NCBI RefSeq assembly: GCF_900128895.1
Contig: NZ_FSQW01000001.1
Location: 434,001 to 498,000, forward strand
Origin: Parasphingorhabdus marina DSM 22363
GTDB lineage: Bacteria; Pseudomonadota; Alphaproteobacteria; Sphingomonadales; Sphingomonadaceae
Reading direction: 5' to 3'
Length of the DNA: 64,000 bases
In this document: positions 1-8,300 of the stretch, in pieces
How the letters are laid out: every line of letters starts with the position of its first letter
Position numbering within the stretch: position 1 is the first letter of the stretch
Program-made: the position numbers and the translations under genes
The notes under the pieces: generated by a model
The model's database searches: none
The model's input: the letters and a program-made list of their open reading frames with translations, nothing else
Told to the model about the DNA's origin: nothing

Positions 1-1
1 C

Positions 2-667
2 ACGGTCTTTGAACCAGGCAAAACACCCGATCCGATCACCGCGTGGAGCGCGGCATTGAACGGCTCACCCGTCCCGGTGGCGGATGTCTACGCCGATCCG
101 GAAGCGCAGAAAGGCAAGATCATCGATGCCCAGGCGCTGATGGTCCAGCCCAAGCCCGCCGACTGGGAAGGCAAGCTGTCGGTCGGCAATGCGGCGATGA
201 TGGAGGAGCTGGGCGCATATGCAACGCGCCTGGGCCAGCCTGTCGAGGAAACCGCCTTCCCGATGCGGATGATCGGACGGCGGATGACCGAGATCCACAA
301 TTCGAACTGGCATGAGGATCCGGTCCAGCGCAAGCGCGTCCCGCATCACCCTGCCTTCATGAATCCCGTGGACATGGAGCGCCTGGGCCTTGCCGAGGAC
401 CAGCCGGTGGAAGTGGAATCCGCCCGCGCCTTCATCAGCTGCGTCGCCAAGGCGGACAAGACGGTCAAGCCGGGCTGCGTCTCGCTGCCGCACAGCTGGG
501 GCACCAACCCGGACGAAAAGGAAGACCCGCTGGGTGAAGGCGGCAATACCGGGCGGCTCTCGTTCAATGACCGCGATTTTGACCGGCGGACGGGTATTCC
601 GCTGATGAGCAGCATCCCGATCCGCGTGCGGGCAAAACAGGAACAATCGCTGGAGGCAGCCGAATGA
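2..667 (+). CDS. Molybdopterin-dependent oxidoreductase, C-terminal part (5' truncated by window)
   Basis: The frame is open from base 2 and gives 221 residues with no start, so only the tail of a larger protein is present. The segment resembles the C-terminal molybdopterin dinucleotide-binding barrel of DMSO-reductase superfamily enzymes, with a line reading HPAFMNPVDMERLGL followed by a region on the properties of the cofactor pocket (VKPGCVSLPHSWGTNPD). The substrate cannot be told from this fragment. Its TGA overlaps the ATG of the next short-chain dehydrogenase (ATGA), so the two are probably translated as a unit. Assignment to the superfamily is by sequence style; the catalytic domain lies outside the window. 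Confidence 0.75.
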   Translation, partial: TVFEPGKTPDPITAWSAALNGSPVPVADVYADPEAQKGKIIDAQALMVQPKPADWEGKLSVGNAAMMEELGAYATRLGQPVEETAFPMRMIGRRMTEIHNSNWHEDPVQRKRVPHHPAFMNPVDMERLGLAEDQPVEVESARAFISCVAKADKTVKPGCVSLPHSWGTNPDEKEDPLGEGGNTGRLSFNDRDFDRRTGIPLMSSIPIRVRAKQEQSLEAAE

Positions 668-1428
668 CCAATCCGCTTTTCGATCTCACAGGCGAAGTCG
701 CCGTCATTACCGGCGCGGGTCGCGGCATTGGCGAAGGCATGGCCAAAACCCTCGCCGACGCCGGATGCCATGTCGTCTGCGCCGCGCGCAGCGTCGACCA
801 GATCCAGTCCGTGGCGGATGAAATCAACGCCAGCAACAGTGGCGGGCGGGCGATTGCCCAGGCTACCGATGTCACCAGCCGCGAGGATATGGAAGCCCTC
901 GCCCAGCGTGCGGTCGACGAGTTTGGCCGGCTCGACATCTGGGTCAACAATGCCGGTGGTTCGCTGATCTCCGCGCCGCTCACCGAGCTCGACGAAGCGG
1001 AATGGGACAAGACAATGGCGGTCAACCTCACCTCCGTCTTTCATGGTGTCCGCGCCGCCTGCAAACATTTCGGAGAGGGCAGCCGGATCGTCAATACCAG
1101 TTCGATGGCGGGGCAGGATCCGTTCCCCGGCAGCGGCCATTACAGCGCCGCCAAAGCCGGGGTGCTGATGCTGACCAAAACGCTCGCGCATGAACTCGGC
1201 CCCAAAACCCGCGTCAACGCGATCCTGCCGGGCTTTGTCCCAACCGAGACGGTGAAGGAAGCGCTGAGCATGAAGGACGAGGATTTTATCGGCTTTGAAG
1301 ACACGCTGGGGCTCCCGGCCGGCCGGCTCGGTACCCCGCAGGACATTGGCGCCCTGACACTCTATCTGTGCGCCCCGGCGTCGGAATGGGTGACCGGTCA
1401 GTGTATCCGGATCGCTGGCACGCCCTGA
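664..1428 (+). CDS. Short-chain dehydrogenase/reductase (SDR family oxidoreductase)
   Basis: A 254-residue classical SDR that probably reduces or oxidises a carbonyl/hydroxyl with NAD(P). The N-terminal Rossmann motif TGAGRGIGEG lies near residues 16-25, the NNAGG motif near 96-100, and the catalytic YSAAK puts Tyr at 160 and Lys at 164, with the Ser in NTSSMAG upstream. It has normal length for the family. It overlaps the preceding molybdopterin oxidoreductase by 4 bases, which suggests a shared redox pathway, but the substrate is unknown. FabG-like and 3-hydroxyacid/steroid dehydrogenase roles are equally possible. Confidence 0.85.
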   Translation: MTNPLFDLTGEVAVITGAGRGIGEGMAKTLADAGCHVVCAARSVDQIQSVADEINASNSGGRAIAQATDVTSREDMEALAQRAVDEFGRLDIWVNNAGGSLISAPLTELDEAEWDKTMAVNLTSVFHGVRAACKHFGEGSRIVNTSSMAGQDPFPGSGHYSAAKAGVLMLTKTLAHELGPKTRVNAILPGFVPTETVKEALSMKDEDFIGFEDTLGLPAGRLGTPQDIGALTLYLCAPASEWVTGQCIRIAGTP

Positions 1429-1507
1429 TCGAAGAATCAGCGCTGACGGGGTGACTTGATCCGTATCAATGAACGGCCCGTGCCGATGGTTTAAGGGTCA
1501 CGTCATT

Positions 1508-1987
1508 ATGAAAACACTGATCCTTTTCTATTCGCGCACGGGCACGACCGAAACGGTCGCCGACGCGCTGGCGGCGGAGCTGGATGCGACAGTCGCCAGA
1601 ATATCCTGCCGAAAATATGATGGCGGCTGGTTCCGTTATCTTCTGGCCGGATATGACAGCGTGAAGGGACGCCTTCCGAAGATTGAAGTTCCGGATCTGG
1701 ATTTCCGGAGCTTTGACCGCATCATTCTGGGTACTCCAATCTGGACAAGCTACCCCGCGCTGCCGATGCGCGCGTTTCTCTCGGGCAAGCCGGACCTGCC
1801 GGACCATATGTCCCTGTTCCTGACATTTGGTGGACATTCCCCGCCGGAAAAGGCAGAAGAATTCCTGTCAGACCTGCTGCCCGGAAAACTGGAAGCCCGG
1901 CTGAACATCTCCCAAAAAGCGGTCGATGCCGGGCAGATTTCCGGACCGGTAGCAGAATTCGTCCGGAAACTGGGAGATACTCACTAA
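1508..1987 (+). CDS. Flavodoxin-like protein
   Basis: A 159-residue protein that begins KTLILFYSRTGTTETVA, the phosphate-binding loop of flavodoxins that grips FMN, directly after the initiating Met. A second flavin-contact stretch, IILGTPIWTSYPALPMRAFL, lies near residues 75-95. I chose the ATG at 1508 because the flavodoxin beta-strand starts there; an upstream ATG at 1469 would add 13 residues that do not fit the fold. The gene stands alone between the SDR and the convergent LuxR regulator. It may be a small electron carrier or NAD(P)H:quinone-type flavodoxin; its redox partner is not apparent. Confidence 0.8.
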   Translation: MKTLILFYSRTGTTETVADALAAELDATVARISCRKYDGGWFRYLLAGYDSVKGRLPKIEVPDLDFRSFDRIILGTPIWTSYPALPMRAFLSGKPDLPDHMSLFLTFGGHSPPEKAEEFLSDLLPGKLEARLNISQKAVDAGQISGPVAEFVRKLGDTH

Positions 1988-2028
1988 TCCGGTTTGCCGT
2001 GGTTTCGGTATCGTGCAAGCTGCTGTTT

Positions 2029-2310
2029 TCAGGCAGCGCCGGCATTTGCCGTCGCCCGGCCGATCCTTCGGACCATGCCGCCTTTGAAATCGAGAAATCC
2101 GGCCTGAATGGCGCATGCCACCATATGGGTCCGGTTTCTGGCACGCAGTTTCAGCCGGACATTCTCGACATGGCGATCGACGGTGCGCGGAGATATTTCC
2201 AGATAGCGGGCCACTTCTTTGGCCGAGAGGCCGAGAATGACATATTCGAGGACTTCCTTTTCCCGGGAAGTGAGCACGGGTTCGTTGCGAGACAATGACG
2301 ACAATAGCAT
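2029..2310 (-). CDS. Single-domain LuxR-type transcriptional regulator
   Basis: A 93-residue protein that is almost only a GerE/LuxR helix-turn-helix. LTSREKEVLEYVILGLSAKEVA with ISPRTVDRHVENVRLKL is the classic four-helix signature. No autoinducer-binding or receiver domain precedes it, so any signal must come from elsewhere or from dimer partners. The ATG at 2310 follows an AAAGGTG ribosome-binding stretch; a GTG at 2379 in the same frame would place the start inside a terminator hairpin and is less likely. It is divergent from the HTH-hydrolase fusion, and its leader contains an intrinsic terminator, pointing to possible attenuation. Confidence 0.8.
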   Translation of the reverse strand: MLLSSLSRNEPVLTSREKEVLEYVILGLSAKEVARYLEISPRTVDRHVENVRLKLRARNRTHMVACAIQAGFLDFKGGMVRRIGRATANAGAA

Positions 2311-2357
2311 GGGGGGACACCTTTTATCGGAAACCTGCGATACATGGCATCGCAGAT

Positions 2358-2394
2358 AGGAGAAAAAACGGGGCCACACTCGCGTGCGGCCCCA
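2358..2394 (-). terminator. Intrinsic terminator on the minus strand, upstream of the luxR-type gene
   Basis: Read on the minus strand, GGGGCC and GGCCCC form a stem that continues with CAC/GTG inside and is followed immediately by GTTTTTT, a textbook Rho-independent terminator. No long minus-strand gene lies upstream of it; the nearest upstream DNA is the luxR leader itself. It therefore either ends a short leader/small RNA or acts as an attenuator in front of the luxR-type gene at 2310. Confidence 0.75.
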
Positions 2395-2475
2395 GGGGGA
2401 GGGCGGGAGAAAACCAAATATGTTTAATCCAGCTCCGGATGCGAGGATCGCGAGGGTCGCGAAGGGTATTTCAGT

Positions 2476-2529
2476 CTATCCTGCCGTTCGATGTCCTGCG
2501 ACGCCGGACGACAGGGGGATATGGTTCAT
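2476..2529 (-). CDS. Possible leader peptide (17 residues)
   Basis: A minus-strand ATG at 2529 (a second ATG directly before it at 2532) follows an AAGGA ribosome-binding stretch at 4-7 bases and opens a 17-codon frame, MNHIPLSSGVAGHRTAG, ending in TAG. About 80 bases further on stands the minus-strand terminator that precedes the luxR-type gene. Position suggests a leader peptide, but frames this short arise by chance and the overlapping frame from 2536 is also open for 21 codons. Weak call. Confidence 0.2.
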   Translation of the reverse strand: MNHIPLSSGVAGHRTAG

Positions 2530-2749
2530 CATGCATTCCTTCTATTTTCCAAAGGGGGTAAATCGCTTCGAGCGAGCGGCCATCCCATGATAGCCTTGCG
2601 TGTCATCCAGCATGTCCGCAGGCATGTTAATTGCGTTGTATTTTGCCGTTGCCACAAGAAATCCCGGATGGATTGCGGGGAGGGCTGGTGCGGATCAGAT
2701 GCTGAGGGTAAATGACACGCAACTCGCGGGGCATGTGAGCAAGGTGGTT

Positions 2750-4159
2750 ATGAACGATCTGGAAATTGACGTGCTCGGCGGGCTGTCGGTGCGTCGAAAC
2801 GGGAGCATCCTGAAACTGCCCGCATCGCGCAAGGCGCGAGCCATGCTGGCCTATCTTCTGCTCACCGGCAAGCCGCAGCATCGCGAACGCCTGTGTGACC
2901 TGTTCTGGGAAGGGCCTGACGATCCGCGGGGAGCCTTGCGGTCAGCCCTCTGGAAGTTGCGCCGGCTGATCAACGAACCGGGAGCCGAACGCATCGTCGC
3001 CACCCGCGAATGGGTGCGGTTCGAACCGGTCGCGGTCCGGATCGACTTCGCCAGGCTGACCGACCTGGCAAAACGGGGCATCTTGCCGGACCGGGAGCAA
3101 TATGCCGAAATTCGCGCAGCCCTGGATCAACCGTTGTTGACCGGCCTCGATTTGCCGGACCACGCGCTCTACCAGGCCTGGCTGACAGCAATGCGCGAGG
3201 AATCGGAATCGCTCCGCACACGCCTGCTGCCCGATCTTGGTACGCGGACAGGCAACCCCATGGAACCGCAAAGCCAGCGATTGCTGCAGCGCCAGAAAAT
3301 CGGCTTTGCCCAAGTCAAAGATGGCACCCGGATCGCCTGGGCGCGGATTGGTTCCGGTCCGCCACTCATCAAGGCGGCCAACTGGCTCAATCATCTGGAA
3401 CTGGACTGGGACAGCGAGGTCTGGTCGCCCCTGTTTCAGGAACTGGCGCGGGATCACACCCTCATTCGTTATGACGAACGGGGCAACGGCATGTCCGACT
3501 GGGATGCACCCGATCTGGGATTTGATGCCTTTGTCACGGATCTGGAAACCGTGGTGGCCAAAAGCGGGGCCGAACATTTCCCTTTGCTGGGGATATCCCA
3601 GGGTGCAGCGGTGGCTATTGAATATGCCGCGCGAAATCCCGAGCGGGTCAGTCATCTTGTACTGTGGGGTGGTTATGCGGCGGGCTGGCGCGTCGATGAC
3701 AGTCATGACACGCAATCACGCGCCGAGCGGGAAGCGTTGATCACTCTGGTGTCCAAAGGCTGGGGGCGAGATGATTCCAGCTATCGCAACCTCTTTTCGC
3801 GGGCGCTCATTCCCGGAGCGACAATGGCGGAGCGGGATGCGTTTGACGAATTCCAGAGAAAGACCGTGTCGGCCGCCAATGCCGCCCGGTATCTCGAAAC
3901 CTTTGCCGATATTGATGTCCGGCACCGCCTCGATGCCATCCAGTGCCCGACACTGGTCATGCATGCCCGCGGTGATCAGCGGGTTCCGGTCGAAAAAGGC
4001 ACGGAACTGGCCGGCAGCATCCGCGGCGCAGAATTTGTCACACTGCCAACCGACAATCATCTGCTGCTCGGGCGCGAGCAGAGCTCAGAGCTGTTTGTAG
4101 CCCATGTCCGTGAATTCCTCTCAACCAATGGCAAGGGCAGCGCCGGAAATCGCCGATGA
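2750..4159 (+). CDS. Transcriptional-activator winged-helix domain fused to alpha/beta hydrolase
   Basis: A 469-residue two-part protein. Residues 1-90 resemble the OmpR/SARP-like winged helix of bacterial activator (BTAD-type) proteins: LEIDVLGGLSVRRNG, then LPASRKARAMLAYLLL, HRERLCDLFWE and ALRSALWKLRRL. From about residue 190 it is an alpha/beta hydrolase with GISQG as the nucleophile elbow (Ser283), Asp409 in RGDQ and His437 in TDNHL as a likely triad. The start at 2750 follows AGCAAGGTGG and begins exactly at the HTH domain; an earlier in-frame start at 2600 adds 50 unstructured residues. It could be a soluble DNA-binding enzyme or sensor using the hydrolase fold for ligand binding. Adenylate-cyclase-linked relatives exist, but no cyclase is present here. 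Confidence 0.8.
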   Translation: MNDLEIDVLGGLSVRRNGSILKLPASRKARAMLAYLLLTGKPQHRERLCDLFWEGPDDPRGALRSALWKLRRLINEPGAERIVATREWVRFEPVAVRIDFARLTDLAKRGILPDREQYAEIRAALDQPLLTGLDLPDHALYQAWLTAMREESESLRTRLLPDLGTRTGNPMEPQSQRLLQRQKIGFAQVKDGTRIAWARIGSGPPLIKAANWLNHLELDWDSEVWSPLFQELARDHTLIRYDERGNGMSDWDAPDLGFDAFVTDLETVVAKSGAEHFPLLGISQGAAVAIEYAARNPERVSHLVLWGGYAAGWRVDDSHDTQSRAEREALITLVSKGWGRDDSSYRNLFSRALIPGATMAERDAFDEFQRKTVSAANAARYLETFADIDVRHRLDAIQCPTLVMHARGDQRVPVEKGTELAGSIRGAEFVTLPTDNHLLLGREQSSELFVAHVREFLSTNGKGSAGNRR

Positions 4160-4183
4160 CCCTGGCACCCGCCGGTCAGAGAT

Positions 4184-4945
4184 TTACCGCAAAATGAAAC
4201 TCGTGCGGTCCACCCCTGTGTTGCCCGTGCGGGGATCATAGGCCGTCACCAGAATTTCATAGGTGCCTTTTTCTGCCGTCGAAACGTCCACCGCATATTG
4301 GCTCGTCTGCCCGGTGAAGGTCATCGCTTTTGGTGAACGTCGCGTGCCGTTGTGATGAACTTCTGCGGTAATTTCGATGGCATCCGAATCCCAGGTCCCG
4401 CCAGGCGAAGTGGGACAACCGCATATCATGACGACATTGGCACGGATCGTCATCGCCTGCGGATTATTCTCGACATAGCTGTGGGCAGCGGGAGCGAGAA
4501 TATCGACGGCGAACCCCGGCACCCGGATCAGCCAGCCATCGCCGCTATCGAGGTGCTTTCCTGGCAAAACCCAGCGCGTTGACGAGGCTTCCGCTCCGGT
4601 CTGGGGCTGGGCGTTCGGCCCGCTGACTGTCACCCGGACCCGGCGCGGCCGGTCAATGTCGAGCGTGGCAACATAAACGGCATCGCCCTCTTCCGACAAA
4701 GTTCCATAGCGCGGCTTCGGCGTCCGGACGATACGGTCGGTATTGCCGGTCTTGCCGCGCGTCACGCCAGTATCGAGTATCTCGCCGGTATCGGCATCCG
4801 CAATCACCACATTCATGCCGGACATGCCGCTGCCGATAAATTTCGCATCGACGGACAGGGCGCGCACCGCAATGCGGGTTTCTTCGGCCGCCGCGGTTCC
4901 GGTCAGCATGAAAAATGCCGCGAGGCCTGCTATCCACTGTTTCAT
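4184..4945 (-). CDS. Secreted protein of unknown function
   Basis: A 253-residue protein with a Sec signal peptide (MKQWIAGLAAFFMLTGTAAA, cleavage near residue 20). The mature part is rich in beta-type segments such as VRVTVSGPNAQP, and ends with repeat-like YEILVTAYDPRTGNTG, which hints at an Ig-like or carboxypeptidase-regulatory-like fold outside the cytoplasm. Two Cys in MICGCPTS could form a disulfide or bind metal. It converges on the HTH-hydrolase gene with a 24-base gap and stands alone. I do not recognise a named family. Confidence 0.7.
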   Translation of the reverse strand: MKQWIAGLAAFFMLTGTAAAEETRIAVRALSVDAKFIGSGMSGMNVVIADADTGEILDTGVTRGKTGNTDRIVRTPKPRYGTLSEEGDAVYVATLDIDRPRRVRVTVSGPNAQPQTGAEASSTRWVLPGKHLDSGDGWLIRVPGFAVDILAPAAHSYVENNPQAMTIRANVVMICGCPTSPGGTWDSDAIEITAEVHHNGTRRSPKAMTFTGQTSQYAVDVSTAEKGTYEILVTAYDPRTGNTGVDRTSFILR

Positions 4946-5033
4946 TCACTGTCTCCTGTGCCGGGGTGATCGGATGCGCATTGTAAACCACATCCTGCCG
5001 CCCAACAACCGGTTCACGGCAGCGACAGGGCAC

Positions 5034-5066
5034 AAAAAGGGCTCCGGAATCGCACCGGAGCCCTGT
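5034..5066 (-). terminator. Intrinsic terminator after the maoC-like gene
   Basis: On the minus strand GGGCTCCGG and CCGGAGCCC form a 9-base stem around a short loop, followed by CTTTTTG. It lies about 25 bases past the stop of the hydratase gene at 5089, closing the SDR-hydratase unit before the secreted orphan gene. Confidence 0.85.
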
Positions 5067-5088
5067 CAAAATTTCGTGAGGTCCGGTT

Positions 5089-5547
5089 TTAACCGACCAC
5101 CACCATGACCAGCGAACGCGCGATCAGGGCGGGGGTTTCGATGCCCTCGATCTCCACCGTCACGTCATAGCTGAGCAGCCAGCGGCCCGGCTGTTTTTCC
5201 TGTGCATCGACCAGCACATGGCGCGCACGAACCTTCGATCCGGCCCGCACCGGGTTGAGGAAGCGGACCTTGTCATAGCCGTAGTTGATGCCCATCACCG
5301 TGCCTTCCAGGCCGAGCGTGACGCCATAAGACATGGCCGGCATCAGCGAGAGCGTCAGCAGGCCGTGGGCAATGGTGCCACCGAAAGGTGTCTTGGCCGC
5401 GGCCTCTTCATCGACATGGATGAACTGGTGATCCTCGGTACAGTCGGCAAATTTGTTGATCCGGTCCTGGCTGGCTTCGAACCAGTCGGACACGCCGACT
5501 TCCTTGCCTTTCCAGCTTTCCAGTTCCTCGGGTTTTACTATCGGCAT
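5089..5547 (-). CDS. MaoC-family (R)-specific enoyl-CoA hydratase/dehydratase
   Basis: A 152-residue single hot-dog protein. The segment FADCTEDHQFIHVD carries the catalytic Asp39 and His44 of the hydratase-2 motif, and GGTIAHGLLTLSLMP is the overhanging segment that follows. Such enzymes add water to trans-2-enoyl-CoA. It is downstream of an SDR (gap 26 bases) and, further up, of a wax-ester synthase gene; all are on the minus strand, which suggests a fatty acyl-CoA or storage-lipid pathway. A terminator follows. Substrate chain length cannot be read from the sequence. Confidence 0.88.
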   Translation of the reverse strand: MPIVKPEELESWKGKEVGVSDWFEASQDRINKFADCTEDHQFIHVDEEAAAKTPFGGTIAHGLLTLSLMPAMSYGVTLGLEGTVMGINYGYDKVRFLNPVRAGSKVRARHVLVDAQEKQPGRWLLSYDVTVEIEGIETPALIARSLVMVVVG

Positions 5548-5573
5548 GTTCTTTCTCCTCTTGCTGGCTGGTT

Positions 5574-6488
5574 TCAGCCTTTCATCACTTCCTGCATCCG
5601 GCGGAAAAACTTGCCGCCCTGGCCGCCGCCATTGGCATATTCCTGCATCCCGGTTTCATCCAGAATCTGGTCGATATTCGCGGCAATCGCTTCGGCGTTG
5701 CGCTCGGCTTCGGGGAGCCAGATGCCTTCGGTTTCAAGGATTTTCGCAGCCGCATAGCCGCCAGCACCCGCCGTCAGGATGGTTTTCGACGGCGCGCCGT
5801 CGCTGCACAGATAGACGACAGCCGGGGTCACTGCTTCGGGAACCAGCGCCTTGAGCGCTTCTTCCGGCATGATGTCTTCGGTCATCCGGGTCGCGGCGAC
5901 CGGCGAGATGCAGTTGGTGTGAATGCCCTTGCCCGCGCCTTCCTGGTGCAGCGTGTTCATGAACCCGACCAGCGCCAGTTTCGCGGCGCCATAATTGGCC
6001 TGGCCGAAATTGCCATAGAGACCGGTGGACGAGGTGGTCATCACCAGCCGGCCATATTGCCGCTCGCGCATGTGATCCCAGACCGCCTTGGTGCAGTTGA
6101 CGCTGCCCATCAGGTGAACATCCATGACAAAGTCAAAGTCGGCCAGCTCCATCTTGTGGAAGCTCTTGTCGCGCAGCACGCCGGCATTGTTCACGACAAT
6201 GTCGACATGGCCCCATTCGGCAATCGCGTCGGCGACCATCTTCTGGACCGCTTCATAGTCGGTGACGCTGCATGCAGCGGGCATGGCGGTGCCGCCCTCG
6301 GCCTTGATCTCGTTGACCACGTCTTCAGCGGGGCCAGCGGATCCGCCGCTGCCATCACGGGCGCCGCCGAAATCATTGACGACAACCTTCACCCCGCGGC
6401 GCGCCAGCTCCAGCGCATGTTCGCGGCCCAGACCTGCGCCGGCTCCGGTGACGATGGCGACGCGATCATTAAATTCTACTGTGCTCAT
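5574..6488 (-). CDS. SDR family oxidoreductase (3-hydroxyacyl-CoA dehydrogenase-like)
   Basis: A 304-residue SDR with TGAGAGLG at 14-21, NNAGV at 100-104, Ser153/154 in TTSSTG, Tyr166 and Lys170 (NYGAAK). The insert near residues 40-52 (GGARDGSGGS) matches the SDR domain of peroxisomal multifunctional enzyme type 2/Fox2-like proteins, which oxidise 3-hydroxyacyl-CoA; that would pair with the MaoC hydratase 26 bases downstream to complete two beta-oxidation steps. The C-terminal tail (residues 260-304) is longer than in minimal SDRs. The pairing is an inference from neighbourhood and family. Confidence 0.85.
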   Translation of the reverse strand: MSTVEFNDRVAIVTGAGAGLGREHALELARRGVKVVVNDFGGARDGSGGSAGPAEDVVNEIKAEGGTAMPAACSVTDYEAVQKMVADAIAEWGHVDIVVNNAGVLRDKSFHKMELADFDFVMDVHLMGSVNCTKAVWDHMRERQYGRLVMTTSSTGLYGNFGQANYGAAKLALVGFMNTLHQEGAGKGIHTNCISPVAATRMTEDIMPEEALKALVPEAVTPAVVYLCSDGAPSKTILTAGAGGYAAAKILETEGIWLPEAERNAEAIAANIDQILDETGMQEYANGGGQGGKFFRRMQEVMKG

Positions 6489-6625
6489 GGGACAGACCTC
6501 TTCGATGGTTTAACTGGTTGATGAATTGATTGCGCCGAGGGATGGGCAATCATTGCATCGGAGTCAAGCCAGCGGGTCGGTTTTCGCGCCCAGCCAAAGG
6601 CAATCAGCGCGAGATCAGGCCGGGA

Positions 6626-8182
6626 TTATCTGGTCGCCGCCTTGCGCCCCGCCCTGCCTGCCGTAGCGGCAGAGGTCCGCACGCGCTTCTTGGGCTTTTT
6701 CGCCGCGCTTTTTTTGGCGGTGGCCTTTTTGGTTTTGGCCTTTTTCTTTTTCTGCTTCGCCGATTCCTTTTTCGCTGCCGCCATCAGGTCGGCAAAGCTG
6801 CGCGAAATTGCCTTGGCATAATTGTCCGGATCGGGCAGCTGTTCGCGATCGGCGAGGAAGGAGAGGATGACCTTGCCATTATAGCTGGTCACGACATGGA
6901 ATATCCCCTGCCCCTCGGCGAGAATGCCCATGCCAAAGCCCTTCACCATCTCGGCGCCGGCAAAATACATCGGCACCATCGGTCCCGGCACGTTGGAGAC
7001 CACCGTGTTGATCGCCGGGTTGAACCGTTCGACCAGCCCCATGCGGACCATCATCTTGGTCCCCGCCGCGGTCAGCCCGGCCGGCATCGCGCCGGACACT
7101 TCCATCAGCGTCTTCGCCCCGATCGCTTCGGTCATCGCCTTGGACCGCTGGGTCTCGTCCATGATGAATTTCAGCCGGTCGCCGGCATCCGCCAGATGGG
7201 TTCCGACCCCGACGGTCATCATCGTCACCTGATTGCCGGCGCTGCTCTTCTCGTCATCCGAACGGACCGAGACCGGCGCGCCGATTTTCAGTGTCTGCTC
7301 GGGCAGGTCGTCCTTGGACAGCAAATAGCCGCGCAGCGACCCGCTGGTCACCGCGATCATCACGTCATTGACGGTTGCGCCCGGAAACGCCTCGCGGATC
7401 GTCTTGATGTCGGACAGCGCAAATTCGCGCCCGTCAAACACGCGGTGCGGGCTGAGTTTTTTGTTAAATCTGGTCTTGGGAATGCTGGTCTTCGCATCCG
7501 CGCGCTGGGCAAATTCCCGGCGCACGTCGAGCAAACGCTTCGGCATCGGCACCAGCTTCTGGATATTCTGCAGCCCCCGCACGGGATTGGCGACATTGTT
7601 GAACTGCGCCTTGGCGAGCAGGCCGAGCGCATTGGGCTCGTCCTCCGCCTGCCAGTTGCGGCCGAAGTCGCGCGGTTTCATCTCGGCATCCGTGTCATGC
7701 AGCGCCAGCGTCATTTCCAGGCCTGATTTGCCGTCAATTGCCGCATGGTGCATCTTGTGGACCAGCGCGAAGCTGCCCTTCGGCACGCCCTCGACATTGT
7801 CGAGGCCTTCAATCACCGTGAACTCCCACAAAGGCTTGGTCATGTCGAGCGGCCGGGCATAGATGCGCGCCGCCTGAATACACAATTGCCGCCAGTCGCC
7901 CGGCTTCGGCAGTGCGATATGGCGGACGTGAAACTCGATATCGAAATCCTTGTCCTCGACCCAGTAGGGATGGTCGAGATCCAGCGGCACGCGCACCAGC
8001 TTCTGCCGAAAGATCCGCGCCCCGTCGAGCCGCCCCTCGATATAGCGCAGGATATCCTTGAACCCGACATGCCCGCCCGGCGCCGTCGAGGGATCATAGA
8101 TCAGCAGCTGCCCGATATGCATCGGCGTGTTGGCCGTTTCCGTATAGGCAAACATCGCATCCAGTGCGCTGAGCTGTTTCAT
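6626..8182 (-). CDS. Wax ester synthase / diacylglycerol acyltransferase (WS/DGAT)
   Basis: A 518-residue bifunctional acyltransferase that esterifies acyl-CoA to a fatty alcohol or diacylglycerol. The catalytic HHAAIDG motif is at 145-151, the N-terminal LSALDAMF and middle NDVMIAVTSG stretches are typical, and VVSNVPGP appears near residue 390. Beyond about residue 460 a tail is made of Lys and Ala (runs such as KKKKAKTKKATAKKSAAKK), reminiscent of histone-H1-like tails, which is not part of the family fold and may bind lipid droplets, membrane or DNA. It precedes the SDR and hydratase on the same strand, with a 137-base gap. Confidence 0.9.
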   Translation of the reverse strand: MKQLSALDAMFAYTETANTPMHIGQLLIYDPSTAPGGHVGFKDILRYIEGRLDGARIFRQKLVRVPLDLDHPYWVEDKDFDIEFHVRHIALPKPGDWRQLCIQAARIYARPLDMTKPLWEFTVIEGLDNVEGVPKGSFALVHKMHHAAIDGKSGLEMTLALHDTDAEMKPRDFGRNWQAEDEPNALGLLAKAQFNNVANPVRGLQNIQKLVPMPKRLLDVRREFAQRADAKTSIPKTRFNKKLSPHRVFDGREFALSDIKTIREAFPGATVNDVMIAVTSGSLRGYLLSKDDLPEQTLKIGAPVSVRSDDEKSSAGNQVTMMTVGVGTHLADAGDRLKFIMDETQRSKAMTEAIGAKTLMEVSGAMPAGLTAAGTKMMVRMGLVERFNPAINTVVSNVPGPMVPMYFAGAEMVKGFGMGILAEGQGIFHVVTSYNGKVILSFLADREQLPDPDNYAKAISRSFADLMAAAKKESAKQKKKKAKTKKATAKKSAAKKPKKRVRTSAATAGRAGRKAATR

Positions 8183-8300
8183 GGCGTCATCCCCGTTATC
8201 TTGCGGCCCCGACCGGTGGATCGGTTCCGTGAGTCGTAAGGGAAACAGCTTAAACGGGAATGGTTAAAGAAGCGAATCGGTTAAGCATGACGGGGATTCA

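Larger units (their letters stand above)
2311..2749. other. Long intergenic region between divergent luxR-type gene and HTH-hydrolase gene
   Basis: 439 bases without a convincing long gene. It holds the luxR ribosome-binding site, a strong minus-strand terminator hairpin at 2358-2394, and a possible tiny minus-strand reading frame at 2476-2529. The plus-strand part next to 2750 contains the AGCAAGGTGG ribosome-binding stretch of the HTH-hydrolase gene. In-frame extension of that gene to 2600 exists but has no supporting domain. Promoters for both divergent genes probably lie here; I could not place their -35/-10 boxes with confidence. Confidence 0.5.

Noticed and set aside
2600-2749. Longer N-terminus for the HTH-hydrolase gene
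   Set aside because: The added 50 residues have no domain and the ATG at 2750 has the good ribosome-binding site AGCAAGGTGG.
8183-8300. Possible insertion-site repeat flanking the R-M island
   Set aside because: No matching sequence was found on the other side at 11232-11499.
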